Below are positions 34,962-47,452 of a stretch of DNA of 64,000 nt, one piece after another; position 1 is the first letter of the stretch, and every line of letters starts with the position of its first letter. Both the position numbers and the translations under genes were made by a program. The DNA comes from Artemisia argyi (lineage: Eukaryota; Streptophyta; Magnoliopsida; Asterales; Asteraceae). The DNA lies in contig CM060691.1 in the NCBI GenBank assembly GCA_030686995.1, positions 91,013,055 to 91,077,054 on the forward strand, read 5' to 3'. The notes beneath the pieces are model-generated. The model searched no databases. It was given only the letters and a program-made list of their open reading frames with translations, and was not told the origin of the DNA.

Positions 34962-36157
34962 GAAAATAGAATGTTAGCAAAAGAGAAATTTGAAGGTACC
35001 CATTGGATCTGAAACCAAACGAGACCTGAATGCTGTATCTATCTTCCTGCCACCAGCAAGAAAGCAAGAAATCACCGCTACCCCAACTTAATCAGATCTT
35101 TCAATATCACCATGTTACAACATACCATAACATCATTTAAGCAACTTGGAACACGTTAGTCAACAAACACAGAAAAAACAGGTTATACATGACTTTAACA
35201 CAAGAAAAACTATGGTAACCCACATTCTGATACGGATTCTGGAAGACTTATCTCAACTAAAATCTTATTTGGTTCTGAAAACAGTAATCCGCCCATAAAA
35301 GAACCCATTGATTGTGTTGTGGAAGATAATGATTTAGTGGTGACTACATTGGACCAATTTTGGTTTGAATTGGCTTTCTTGTACCAAGTAGGCCAATAGC
35401 ACTTTGTAATTATCTGTCCATTCTCTGTACTTTCAATTCTTAACTTAACACAAAAATATCTAGCTAAAAAAGAAAACAAAGTCAAATGAGTTAAAACGTG
35501 AAAAATCGGTCGCAATCTATTCCAAACGGTCACAGTCGAATATAAATTTCATTCATTGTATGTATCAATTGTCAGGACAAAGGAACAGATTGTAACAAAT
35601 GAGTTGGCACAACGCTGATTGTACCTTGTGTCATATGACTCTCAAGCCAATATCAGACAAACTTGAGACCATTATTGATACATACCAACATGCGTGAACA
35701 TGAAAACCAGATCCTTTTGGTTGGCATGTAAGATGAACATGTGGTTGGATAACCTGCCTAACTCCCATGTGAACCATTAAGTGACCACTAACAAAATAAA
35801 ATACTCACAGTACAACTAGGACCACCAAATGGACATAATTATAATATCATAAATTATGATCTTTGTCATCTTTTGCCATTACACACAAGTTATCGCTTAA
35901 GTTGTTCATAACATAACTATTAAAAATAAACACAAACCTACCAACAAGATTTCTTCACACGATCATCATCCTTCACATTTATTCATCAGCTTGGCCACGT
36001 TTGCGGCCCAGCTCCCCACAAAATAACTTCACTCAAGCTTGCGCTTATACGGAAGCCCCGTGAAGAAAATGCTGCTTAACGACCTACATTACTTGCACAA
36101 TATACCTTGATGCATCTTGCTTATGCTCGATACCCATAGGCTACTGGCAACTGAAAT
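34513..36157. other. Intergenic between SWP73 duplication and NRP, with a 54-nt T run
   Basis: T run at 34904-34957. A minus-strand ORF, 35533-35210 (107 codons), ends in NKILVEISLPESVSECGLP; it has no domain I recognise. The part from residue about 28 could be an orphan exon because a TAG-ending pyrimidine-poor stretch precedes it, but there is no support. The 3'UTR of NRP lies just below 36158. Confidence 0.4.
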
Positions 36158-37566
36158 TTAAACTCCATTTTGTTCGCAAAGATCTAGCAAGTCCAGGGTC
36201 TGCAATTTAATAACATACAAGCAATTACACCCGTAAGCAGCAATCTTCAAGGAAAACAAACAATAAAATGTATTATGCTAGTGTTGACGTACCTCAGGGA
36301 TTGACAACTCAAGACGAAACTTAGGTCCATCATAGTGATGCAAGACTGGTCTAAAAGCATCTTCCTCCAATGCTTTGCAGACTTTCCTGATACGGATTCT
36401 CACCTGATGCAGTAGAAACTAATGAGATAAAATGGAGCAAACAAAGAGCACGCAACGGAATCATAATAATACATGAAAGGAACCAAATGTTAACGTTTTA
36501 TACCTGTGCAGGAAACCTGGATTCTCCTTTACACTTCTTGTCCTCCCAGGCAGTTGCATCAATGTTGGAACCACCAAAAGTAGTTGCCTGCAAAATAAGT
36601 TTCAATGTCAAATCGTGTGAACATAACATATGCACACAAAGAGACCTAACTTTCCAATAAATCCAATAACTAGAAATGAATACTGACAAAGCAAAGTCTA
36701 AAAACTAATAATCGACAAGAGAATTTATAGCATGAATTTCTAGACACACTGTAAATCATGTCAAGGAAGAAATCGCACCTCAAAAATACCATGTAGCTGG
36801 TGAGTGGTATAGTTGTAGAGAAACAGAGGTAACCCTGGTGTAATTGCCCGCACAGAGTCTCTGTATCTCGGTGGCAAACCTGCACAGTAAACACCACATT
36901 AGCATAATCTACAACATATCACAAAACACAAATAGCAACAGATGGTGTAGTTGCATATCAGCATAAACTCAGTAAAGACAATGAAAAATTACCAAATAGC
37001 TGTCTCTTCAAATCCTCCTGCATAGTGTCGTTGTTACAGACAAAGATGTATCCACCAAGCACTTCATCCCTAGGAAGTGTCTCAGCCGCAGGCAAAGTCT
37101 TAAACCTCTTATCAGCAGCATTGTTATTGTTGTTACTATCATTATTGTTGCTGTTATGGTTACTGCTGACGTTAACATCCTTGTTGTGACTCATTCCAGG
37201 ATACTTTCCGCTAACCATATTCTCCATAACTCTATTGTTACCCTTCTGATACACAGCATTCATGTTAAACACACTATTACGAAGCGAATTCTTGTTCATA
37301 TTCTCAGTCATCTTCATGTCAAGATTCAAATTCAACATGTTAAAGTTAAGATTTTCAAATTTGTTCTCTTCTTGAAACCCTACATTTTCCCTCGGCCTCA
37401 CGTCAACAGCGACTTTCGACAAATCCAAATTGTTTCTTCGTTCACCCTTTGACCTTGTCTGTTCAGCCAACCTCGACGCAGCCGCATACCACTTCTGATC
37501 CTCGGATACTTTCGATTGGCCTCGTAGCTCGTCCCCTAATTGCCAATAGCTCTGCATATTCTCCAT
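36158..37566 (-). CDS. NRP: DCD-domain Asn-rich protein (NRP/B2 type), five exons
   Basis: Plant stress and cell-death associated protein of the N-rich protein family (soybean NRP, carrot B2). Exons (minus): 37566-36993, 36879-36779, 36587-36504, 36403-36293, 36199-36158, all GT-AG, total 912 nt, 303 codons plus stop. The N-terminal 160 residues are Asn-rich with an NSNNNDSNNNNN tract (139-149). The DCD domain occupies about residues 169-300: GGYIFVCNNDTMQEDLKRQL, then FGLPPRYRDSVRAITPGLPL, FLYNYTTHQLHGIFEATTFG, DKKCKGESRFPAQV, and FRPVLHHYDGPKFRLEL. The N-terminal MENMQSYWQLGDELRGQ is the conserved family start. The family acts in ER-stress and osmotic-stress signalling linked to cell death. 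The direct biochemical role is not established from sequence. The terminal LLDLCEQNGV extension is normal for B2-like members. Confidence 0.95.
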
Positions 37567-38225
37567 CCTACAAAATCAAATAAACGCACCCTATTGATCA
37601 ACAAGATTCATACAAGTGCACCTAGTATTCTATTCCCATACAAGATGTAGTAAGTAGCAACTATATGCCTAATTTATTGTTCCGTGTGAGTAAGAAACTA
37701 TTGAGTGTTTGGGATTGCTTATCTTTTGGCTTCTAAATAAGTAAATCAGATATAAACACGATAAGGAAATACAATAAAACTCGAAAAAAGTAACAATTTG
37801 TTAAAAACACAATCAAGTCTATTTATAGAAGGTTTAGCAATTTAAGGTCAAAACGATAAAATCTCAAATAAACACTCCAAAATAAGCAACCTAATCATTA
37901 ACGAATTATTTTACCTCAAAATAAGCAAATAAGCAGAAAAATAAGTAATCCCACTCACATTTCATATTTTCAAGTGAATCTCACTAAAAAAAAAAAAACA
38001 GCCTAACAAACATTTTCCATAAATCTAAACCTTAAATAACCGATCCTTAAATTAACAACCTTAGAAACATAAATCATCAATCAAAACAACACACACAAAC
38101 TAATTTCTAACAAAACAACATTAATTAGCTTATATACTAAATCAAAGCTTAGAATCAAACCTGAATAAGCTCAGTAGTGAAATGAAAATCTGATGATGAT
38201 AATCTGTTACTCGATTTATATAAAA
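37567..38225 (-). promoter_or_regulatory. NRP 5'UTR intron and core promoter
   Basis: On the minus strand a leader exon ends TTATTCAG at 38161, followed by GTTTGA (donor at 38160). The intron ends TTTTGTAG at 37568, one base before the ATG at 37566, leaving a single G. A TATATAAA box lies at about 38223-38214. A long leader intron is common in stress genes and often boosts expression; that role is inference. An internal AT-rich run with many ATAAGC motifs lies at 37700-37960. Confidence 0.65.
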
Positions 38226-39820
38226 CTAAAACTAAAAATGAAATGAAACTAAAAAAGAAACCCTAGATGTTGGGGAAAATGGTAAAACTGGAAGATGAGA
38301 CACGAATCTAGATATTTCATTAACTTTATATAATTGTACTGTCTTTTTTATGGCCATGAGTTGATGTTTATTTACTATTTTGCCATTTTTGTGTTAATGT
38401 GAGAGGGGACACGCGTTGGTCGAATGGAAGGAAGGTGTGGGGGACGCGATGGAAGAGAGAGTGGAAGGTGGAAAGCATGTGACTAATTTAAATATTGTCG
38501 GTAGCTTCACCGTAAGCCGTTGGATTAATTGATTTTGAATTTTCATGGTTGAAAATTTCATTGATTGTTGATGTGGCCAATGGTTGAAAGACAAATATTT
38601 TGTCATTTTTAATGGATGGTAGAAGTAGTTAGGGTGTAATTGGGTAGAAATTTGGCAGAACTTGACTTGATAATATGTTGTTTAGCTTGAGCTTGAATTG
38701 ACAATTTGACGAGTTCTTATGAAGGGAACTCGAGTTTGGCTGGAGAAAGTTGAAATTAGGCTTGAGTTCGCCTGGAAAGGCTCGAAATACTTGAAATACT
38801 GTGTTTTTTTAACCAACTAAAAGTGTAATATGTTGAAGTAAAAACTATATCTTACTTCAAACAAAGAAGAGGATCCTCCGGACGAACTATAGTTTAGTCC
38901 TTCGGATACCTACACACAAAGAAGACACGGGTTGGCCTCGTCATGGGTTTTATCCCAAGACTAATTTCCTGCGTGAGAGTAAGTTTCTAGAGAGGGAAAG
39001 TATATGCGAGTTTAGTGAAAGAAAATCATACTATGTGAATAGTAAATGTTCCCCTATAATAGGTAGATTATTCTTGTCTTTCATCTGGTGATCAAGTATG
39101 GTGATCGCGACACTTTTGGGCGGCAAAGTGCTATGTTTCCCTTTTTGGGGTCTGCCCAAGTCAGTATTCAATTGTCAGACTTTATTCTTTACTCTACTGG
39201 TTGAACAGTGATTCAAAGCTCGGGGATTGTTTCAGACTTGGTGTATTTCTTTATTTGTAGTTCATTTTGGGTCATTAGGCTAGGGGTGATCCGGCCTAGG
39301 CCGTTCGACAAATACAATGTTTGTTCATCTATTGAAGATCATTCGGCATGGCCGTTCGGCCACATATGCCAACATGTCCCTTACAGTATCATATTATTAG
39401 TTATGCTAATGATGTAATACTCAATCATCTTTTGGCATTTTATTTGTTATTCTTCCGGAGCGTTTTGCCTGTTGGGCCTTTATAGGCTTAGTATAATGTA
39501 TGTGGTGACAAAATTCATAATTACCCAAGAGTTGAAAAACGCAATTTTTTTACCTTGAGACTCGAGATTATGACACGTGTTGCGTTCTTCATCAAACGAT
39601 GTGTATCGTGCTATGTTCTCTTCTAACACGAAGGTACGTTTCGCACCATCTCTTTTTGCCCTACAAATAGCCCATTTTTCGTTCATTTTACCATTGTAAA
39701 TTTCACGCACTTTTTTGACAGATTTTGAGATAGTCTGCCTTTCATCTACATGTATTTCCGTTTTTCCTTTTGTTTTATCTTTTTTACACTTTGCTATACC
39801 TCTTTCCCTGGGATCTAGTA

Positions 39821-41375
39821 TGTCGTCACCTCCTATATCGAAGCTTTTTGAGGAAAAGGTTCCGGAAGGAGAAGTTCCAGGAGAGGAGACAGAGATGGTG
39901 AAACCAAAGTTAGATGTACATATATATACTTCGAATTTCAAAGATGAATGGAGAGCAATTAACATGGGCAATCGATCACTTCGGTGTGCCATTATATTTA
40001 CATCTAAGGCTCCTTTCAAGGGATCTAACGGTAGATAATCTTCCGAACGATGTCATAGGTTTATATATAGAATATTTTATGTAAGGAGGTAATAGGGTAC
40101 CTTTTCATCTTTTATTTGAAGTGTAATTAAACATTATAAAGTACATTTCTCGCAGTTGGTCCCTTTAGGTTTAACGGCTTAACACGGACAAATATTTTTG
40201 AGGTTTATTGCCGTAGCTTGAACATAACTCCTACCGCGTCACTTTTTCGAGCATTCTATAAATTGAATAAACAAAGTTATTGGTTTTCGTTTAAGAAGGG
40301 GGAGGCAAATATAAGAAAGTTTGTTTTAACGAGGTTTTAACTGGGTTGAAGGGTAGGAAGCATTAGTTCTTTTTGATCGGCCGAAGGGCAATCCCATTTG
40401 CCATGTCGTGGAGGTATCATGACTCGGATATTTTCGAACCTTTTCCGAAGGGGGAATTTAATGTGGATGATGTGATTTGGCACGAAGCTAATATGATCCC
40501 CCTTATCAAGGTTTCGGGGCCTTTTTGTATGCGGCGAGGCTCACCGCCCACTGGAAGTATCCTGGGTTTAGGGCCACTTTGAGGGATGCTCAGGGGAATG
40601 GTACAGCCCAAGCCTTATTTGTTTGTTTATCTTCTTCTTTTGCATGTCCTTTCTTTCTATTAAAAAATGTTATTACTTTTTTCAGCCATCACCATGTCGG
40701 AGTATCCCATCTATCCACGATATAAAGGACCTGCCACGACAAAGAGCGATGCTTATTTGGAAGGTCAAGAGCACCCATTGCATGTGACCATTTCGATCGA
40801 TTCAAACGTTGTCATTCTAGAGAAAACTGAGGAAATGAAAAACGTTGAGATTGCTGATGAAAAAATTATAGCTGATAAGGAGAGGAAGAGAATGCAGGCC
40901 GAGGCAAAGGCTTGTGCCAATGCCGCTTCTAATGATGGAAGTTTAAAAATCAGGGTTCAGTTCAAATGCCCAGCCGATCTCGTCCGGGGAAATGGAAAAA
41001 GCAAGCAGATAAAATTCCCGTGGTTAAGTTGGAGTCTTCTTAGCATTTGTCTCAGCCCACCCCTTTGCGCACAATCTTTCCTTCCCACCAAGAGGTTAAC
41101 AAGGAACCTATTGAAGAAGGGGGAGCAATCGTCTGGATAGATATGATGGAGTGGGAAACGAGCATCATGATGGAGCGGGTACAAATAATGTTAAAAATGC
41201 TGAAAGTCGGAGGTTCGAATGCTGAGGGAGGGGCTCAGGAGGACGATGAATCTCGTCCTGTTGGCGACCAGATTTCTAAGGAGTGGGACGACAAGTCTCC
41301 TCCTCGCACTGAAATGTCCAAGACTGTTAAGATTCGAAGAGAGTGGAAGGTATTTGTGATGTGGAAAGCATGTGA
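39821..41375 (+). pseudogene. PF04195-like (putative gypsy-type) body, copy A, broken
   Basis: Broken frames: MSSPPISKLFEEKVPEGEVP from about 39821; a decayed middle; SWRYHDSDIFEPFPKGEFNV at about 40400; then from 40694 MSEYPIYPRYKGPATTKSDA and a charged stretch ADEKIIADKERKRMQAEAKA likely to form a coiled coil; then an acidic tail (VRGNGK, then WETSIMMERVQIMLKMLKVG). This order resembles plant proteins annotated as putative gypsy-type transposase domain proteins. The segment TGTTTATCTTCTTC...TTTTTTCAG (about 40620-40684) before the MSEYP part looks like a small intron. Several frameshifts are present. Confidence 0.7.
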
Positions 41376-42433
41376 CTAATTTAAATATTGTCGGTAGCTT
41401 CACTGTAAGCCGTTGGATTAATTCATTTTGAATTTTCATGGTTGAAAAATTCATGATTGTTTATGTAGCCAATGGATGAAAGGCAACAATTTTGTCATCT
41501 TAATGGATGGTAGAAGTAATTAGGGTGTAATCTAGTAGAATTTAAGCATAGCTCGACTTGATAATATATTGTATAGCTTGAGTTCGTCTTGAAAGGCTCG
41601 AATTACTTGAAATAATGTGTTTTTTTAAACCAAGTAAAAAATGTGTATGTTAAAGTAAAAACCGTATCTTACTTCAAACAAAGAAGAGGCTCCACTGGAA
41701 GATCTATCGTTTGGTCCTTCAGATACCTACACAAAAAGAAGACGTGCGTTAGCCTCGTCTTGGGTTTTATCCCAAGACCAAGCTCCGGCGTGAGAGTAAG
41801 TTTCTAGAAAGGGAAAGTATATGCGAGTTTAGTGAGAGAAAATCATACCATGTGAATAGTAAATGTTCCCCTTTTATAGGTAGATTATTCTTGTCTTCAT
41901 TTGGTGCTCACGTATGGTGATCATGACACTTTTAGGCGGCAAAGTGCTATGTTTCCCTTTTTGGGGCCTGCCCAAGTCAGTCATCAATACCAAACTTTAT
42001 TCTTTACTCGTTTAGTTGAATAATGGTCTGGAGCTCGGGGATTGTTTAGGCTTGGTGTGTTTCTTTATTTGTAGTTCATTTTGGGTCATTTAGCTAGGGG
42101 TGATTCGGCCTAGGCCGTTCAACAAATACAACGTTTGTTCATCTGTTGTAGATCATTCGCATGGGGCGTTCGACCACATATGCTAACATGTCCCACCCAG
42201 TATCATATTGTTAGATTTCTAATGATGTGATACTCAATCATCTTTCGGCATTTTATTTGGTATAATGTATGTGGTGACAAAACTCATAATTACACAAGAG
42301 TTGAAAAAGGCCATCTTTTTACCTTGGGACTCGAGATCATGACACGTGTTGCGTTCTTCATCAAACGGTGTGTATCGTGTTATGTTCGCATCCATGATGG
42401 TAAGTGTCTCACTATCTCTTTTTGCCCTATAAA

Positions 42434-42755
42434 TATCTCTTTGCGCACAATCTTTCCTTCCCACCAAGAAGTTAACAAGGAACCTATTGAAGAAGGGGGA
42501 GCAATCGTCTGGATAGATATGACGGAGTGGGAAACGAGCATCATGATGGAGCGGGTACAGATAATGTTAAGAATGCTGAAAGTTGGAGGTTCGAATGCTG
42601 AGGGAGGGGCTCATGAGGACGATGAATCTCGTCCTGTTGGCGACCAGATTTCTAAGGAGTGGGACGGCAAGTCTCCTCCTCGCACTGAAATGTCCAAGAC
42701 TGTTAAGATTCGAAGAGAGTGGAAGGTATTTGTGATGTGGAAAGCATGTGACTAA
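42434..42755 (+). pseudogene. Body copy deleted to its 3' tail
   Basis: After CCCTATAAAT the sequence jumps directly to CTTTGCGCACAATCTTTCC, the text found near the 3' end of other bodies (41062, 45826, 48693). Everything between (about 1.4 kb in copy A) is missing. The tail WETSIMMERVQIMLRMLKVG and its downstream part are almost identical to copy A at 41150-41379. Confidence 0.8.
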
Positions 42756-43960
42756 TTTAAATATTGTCGGTAGCTTCACTGTAAGCCATTGGATTAATTC
42801 ATTTTGAATTTTCAGGGTTGAAAAATTCATGATTGTTTAAGTAGCCAATGGATGAAAGGCAACCATTTTGTCATCTTAATGGATGGTAGAAGTAATTAGC
42901 GTGTAATTTAGTAGAATTTTAGCATAGCTCGACTTGATAATATATTGTATAGCTTGAGTTCGTCTTGAAAGGCTCGAATTACTTGAAATAATGTGTTTTT
43001 TTAAACCAAGTAAAAAATGTGTATGTTAAAGTAAAAACCGTATCTTACTTCAAACAAAGAAGAGGCTCCACTGGAGGACTATCGTTTGGTCCTTCAGATA
43101 CCTACACACAAAGAAGACGTGCGTTAGCCTCGTCTTGGGTTTTATCCCAAGACCAAGCTCCGGCGTGAGAGTAAGTTTCTAGAAAGGGAAAGTGTATGCG
43201 AGTTTAGTGAGAGAAAATCATACCATGTGAATAGTAAATGTTCCCCTTTTATAGGTAGATTATTCTTGTCTTCATTTGGTGCTCACGTATGGTGATCATG
43301 ACACTTTTAGGCGGCAAAGTGCTATGTTTCCCTTTTTGGGGCCTGCCCAAGTCAGTCATCAATACCAAACTTTATTCTTTACTCGTTTAGTTGAACAATG
43401 GTCCGGAGCTCGGGGATTGTTTAGGCTTGGTGTATTTCTTTATTTGTAGTTCATTTTGGGTCATTTGGCTAGGGGTGATCCGGCCTAGGCCGTTCGACAA
43501 ATACAATGTTTGTTCATCTGTTGTAGATCATTCGCATGGGCCGTCCGGCCACATATGCTAACATGTCCCACCCAATATCATATTGTTAGTTTTCTAATGA
43601 TGTGATACTCAATCATCTTTTGGCATTTTATTTGGTATAATGTATGTGGTGACATAATTCATAATTACACAAGAGTTGAAAAGGGCCATCTTTTTACCTT
43701 GGGACTCGAGATCATGACACGTGTTGCGTTCTTCATCAAACGGTGTGTATGGTGTTATGTTCGCATCTGACACGATGGTACGTTTCGCACTATCTCTTTT
43801 TGCCCTATAAATAGCCCATTTTTCGTTTATTTTACCGCTGTAAAATTCACACACTTTTTTTGAGAGATTTTAAGATAGTCTGCCTTTCGTCCATAGGTAT
43901 TTCCATTTTCCCTTTTGTTTTATCTTTTTTACACTATGCTATACCTCTTTCCATAGGAAC

Positions 43961-44716
43961 TAGTATGTTGACACCTCCTACATCAGAGCATTTTGAGGAA
44001 GAGGTTTCGGAAGGAGAAGTTTCGGGAGAGGAGACTAAGAGGGTGAAACCAAAGTTTGATGTACATATATATAGTTCGAAGATGAGTGGAGAGAACATGG
44101 GCGCTCGATCACTTCGGTGTGCCGTTAGATTTACATCCGAGGCTCCCTTCGAGGGATCTGACGATATATAATCTTCCTGACGATGCCATTGATTTATATC
44201 TAGATTATTTTGCAAGGAGGTATTAGGGTGCCTTTCTCATCTTTTCTTTTAAGTATAATTAGACATTATAAAGTACATATCTCGCAGTTGGTCCATTTAG
44301 GTTTAAACCAGACAACTCTTTTTGAGGTTTATTGCCGAAGCTTGCACATAACTCCTACCCACATCACTTTTTTGAGCGTTCTATAAATTAAGTAAACAAG
44401 GTCATTGGTTTTCATTTAAGAAGACTGGAGGCAAAGATAAGAAAGTGTGTTTTAACGAGTTTTTGACTGGGTTGAAGGGTTGGAAGCATTAGTCCTTTTT
44501 GATTGACCGAATTGCAATCCCATTTGCCATGTCTTGGAGGCATCATGACTCAGATATTTCTGACCCTTTTCCGAAAGGGGAGTTTAATGTAGACGATTTG
44601 GCCCGGCTGGAAGCTAATGTGACCCCCCTTATCAAGGTTCCGGGGGCCTTTTTGTATGCGGCGGGGCTCACCCCTCATTGGAAGTGTCCTGGGTTTAGGA
44701 CCACTTTGAGGGATGC
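43961..44716 (+). pseudogene. PF04195-like body, copy B, 5' part, interrupted
   Basis: MLTPPTSEHFEEEVSEGEVS opens at 43964 and carries VKPKFDVHIYSSKMSGENMG, then decays. SWRHHDSDISDPFPKGEFNV and DDLARLEANVTPLIKVPGAF (about 44530-44650) are well preserved. The sequence stops matching other copies at GGGATGCT (44716), where the Athila/Tat-like LTR begins. Confidence 0.75.
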
Positions 44717-45687
44717 TGATGAGTCTCGTATTATACTTATTGATACCCTCGATATTATGTAAACTATATAGCAAATTACCCTTATTTATAGGACTTTTGG
44801 TACTTAACATAGAATGAACGTGCAGGGCTGACGATTAAAGGAAACACACGATAAAGACGAGAAACTAATGAGTTAGAGAAACTTAAGAGAAATAACACAT
44901 GGGTTTTCAAAAGCACGCCGACCTTAGGGAGAAAGCGCGCCGCTTACAGGCACCATTTATCAACTATGTACTTACGAGTCAATATTGAAGTACACCGGTC
45001 TTATACTCCAAGAGTGTTGGTCAAGTAAGGTGAAGCCTGCCAGTTTTATGTTAAATGTGCGGCGTACTTCCCCTATCAGTTATACTTCTCCATTAATGAG
45101 ATACATCAATGACGGGGCCGATCATTTGCCTATCATTACTATCCAGGCACGTCCTAGAGCTACTTTACACCTATAAATAGAGACCAATTTCGGAGTATAA
45201 CACACACCTCAATCAAGAATCATCACCTTCTAATCATAAAACCACTTGTCGAGTAGATATAATAGTTATCATGATTACCCTTTATGCTTTAATCTTATGC
45301 TTTGTCTGTGTACTTTTGTCTTACATTTGCTTGTTTATCTCACAACCTTGGACAAACATATCTTTAAATTATCTTGGTAAAACTTTCAAACATTTTGAAT
45401 CCAACAAAACGGTTTTAGTGATAAGTGACAATCATTGAAATCTAATTTTGTTACCCGACACTGATAAGAGAATCATTTTCCTCCCTTGGGACGACCTGGT
45501 CTTACCTAAACCTTTACTATAAATGGGGTTATACTTTACCCGTGTGTTTTTTGTATTAAGGAATCGGTAGAACAAGCATTATAAATTTATATTTTTCGAA
45601 ACACATCAAAGTTTTCGAAGCACATCAAAGTTTTTTTGGCGCCGTTGTCGGGGAGGCTATTTTGGTTTATTTTATCAGTATTGGTGG
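44717..45687 (+). mobile_element. Athila/Tat-like LTR plus primer site, inserted in copy B
   Basis: TGATGAGTCTCG at 44717 to about CACATCA at 45627 is LTR-like (about 911 bp) with CCTATAAATAGAGACC near 45172 as a TATA box. It is followed at 45637 by TGGCGCCGTTGTCGGGGA, the tRNA-Asp-type primer site typical of Athila/Tat Ty3-gypsy elements. Only about 50 bp of interior follow before array sequence resumes (GGAAGCTTGAAAATCAGGG). About 0.24 kb of copy B expected between the two flanks is missing, so insertion was accompanied or followed by deletion. Confidence 0.75.
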
Positions 45688-46140
45688 AAGCTTGAAAATC
45701 AGGGTTCAGTTCAAGTGCCCACCAGGAAAGGGGAGTGGATCTCATTTGGGGAAAAGAAAAAAGCAAGCAGCTAAAGTTCTCATGGTTGATTTGGAGTCTT
45801 TTGAGCATGCGTCTCAGCCCACCCCTTTGCACACAATCTTTCCTTCCCACCAAGAAGTTAACAAGGAACCTATTTAAGAAAGGGGAACAACCATCTAGAT
45901 AGATATAACGGAGTGGGAAATGAGCATCATGATAGAGCAAGTACAGACAATGTTAAGAATGCCAAATTCATAGGTTCTAATACTGGAGGAGGGGCTCAGC
46001 AGGACGATGCATCTCGTCTTGTTGGCTACCGGATTTCTAAGGAGGAGAACGGCAAGTCTCCTCCTGGCACTAAAACGTCCAAGACTGTTGAGATTCGAAG
46101 AGAGTGGAAATTATTTGTGATGTGGAAAGCATGTGACTAA
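45688..46140 (+). pseudogene. Body copy B, 3' tail
   Basis: Array sequence resumes with a stretch matching copy A from its GSLKIRVQFKC segment and continues to VIWKACD-like end (46060-46140). One stop (TAA at 45876) and small changes break the frame. Confidence 0.7.
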
Positions 46141-47452
46141 TATAAATATTGTCGGTAGCTTCACTATAAGTCGTTGGATTAATTCACTTTGAATTTTCAG
46201 GGTTGAAAATTCATGATTGTTGATGTAGCCAATGGATGAAAGGCAACCATTTTGTCATCTTAATAGATAGTAGAAGTGGTTATTGTGTAATTGAGTAGAA
46301 TTTTAGCATAGCTCAACTCGATAATATATTGTTTGACTCAAGCTCGGCTTGACAGTTTGACGAGTTCTTATGAAGGGAACTTGATCTTGGCTAGAGAAAG
46401 TTGAAATTAGACTTGAAAGGCTCGAATTACATGAAATGATGTGTTTTTTTAACCAACTAAAAGTGTAATATATTGAAGTTAAAACCTTATCTTACTTCAA
46501 ACAAAGAAGAGGCTCCTCCGGACGATCTATAATTTGGTCCTTCGGATAACTACACACAAAGAAGACACGCATTAGCCTTGTCTTGAGTTTTATCCCAAGA
46601 CCAAGCTCCGAGTGAGAGCAAGTATCTAGAGAGGGAAAGTAAATGCGAGTTTAGTGAGAGAAACTCATACCATGTGAATAGTAAATGTTCTCCTTTTATG
46701 GGTAGATTATTACTGTCTTCATCTTGTGATCACGTATGGTGATCATGACACTTTTGGGCAACAAAGTGCTATGTTTCCCTTTTTGGAGCCTGCCCAAGTC
46801 ACTCTTCAATTTTCAAACTTTATTATTTACTCTTTTAGTTGAACAGTGGTCCGGAGCTTGGGGATTGTTTCAGACTTGGTATGTTTCTTTATCTGCAGTT
46901 CATTTTAGGTCATTCGGCTAGGGGTGATCCGGCCTAGGCCGTTTGACAAATACAATGTTTGTTCATCTATTATAGATCATTCGACATGGGCCATTCGACC
47001 ACACATGCGAACATGTCCCTCCAAATATCATATTATTAGTTTTTCTAATGATGTGATACTCAATCATATTTTGGTATTTCATTTGTTATTCTTTCGGAGT
47101 GTTTTGCCTGATCGGCCTTAATGGGCTTGGTATAATGTATGTGGTGACAAAATTCATAATTACCCAAGAGTTGAAAAACGGTGTCTTTTTTACCTTGGGA
47201 CTCGAGATTATGACACGTGTCGCGTTATTCATCAAACACTGTGTATCATGCCATGTTCACTTCTGACACGATGGTACTTTTCACATTATCTCTTTTTGCC
47301 CTATAAATAGCCCATTTTTCTTTCATTTTACCATTGTAAATTTCACACACTTTTTTTTAGAGATTTCGAGATAGTCTGCCTTTCGTCCATATGTATTTCT
47401 GTTTTTGCTTTTGTTTTATCCTTTTTACACTTGGTTATACCTCTTTCCCTGG

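Noticed and set aside
35210..35533. Minus-strand 107-codon frame as a gene
   Set aside because: No domain, no supported splice sites, no start context; kept only as a note in the intergenic entry.
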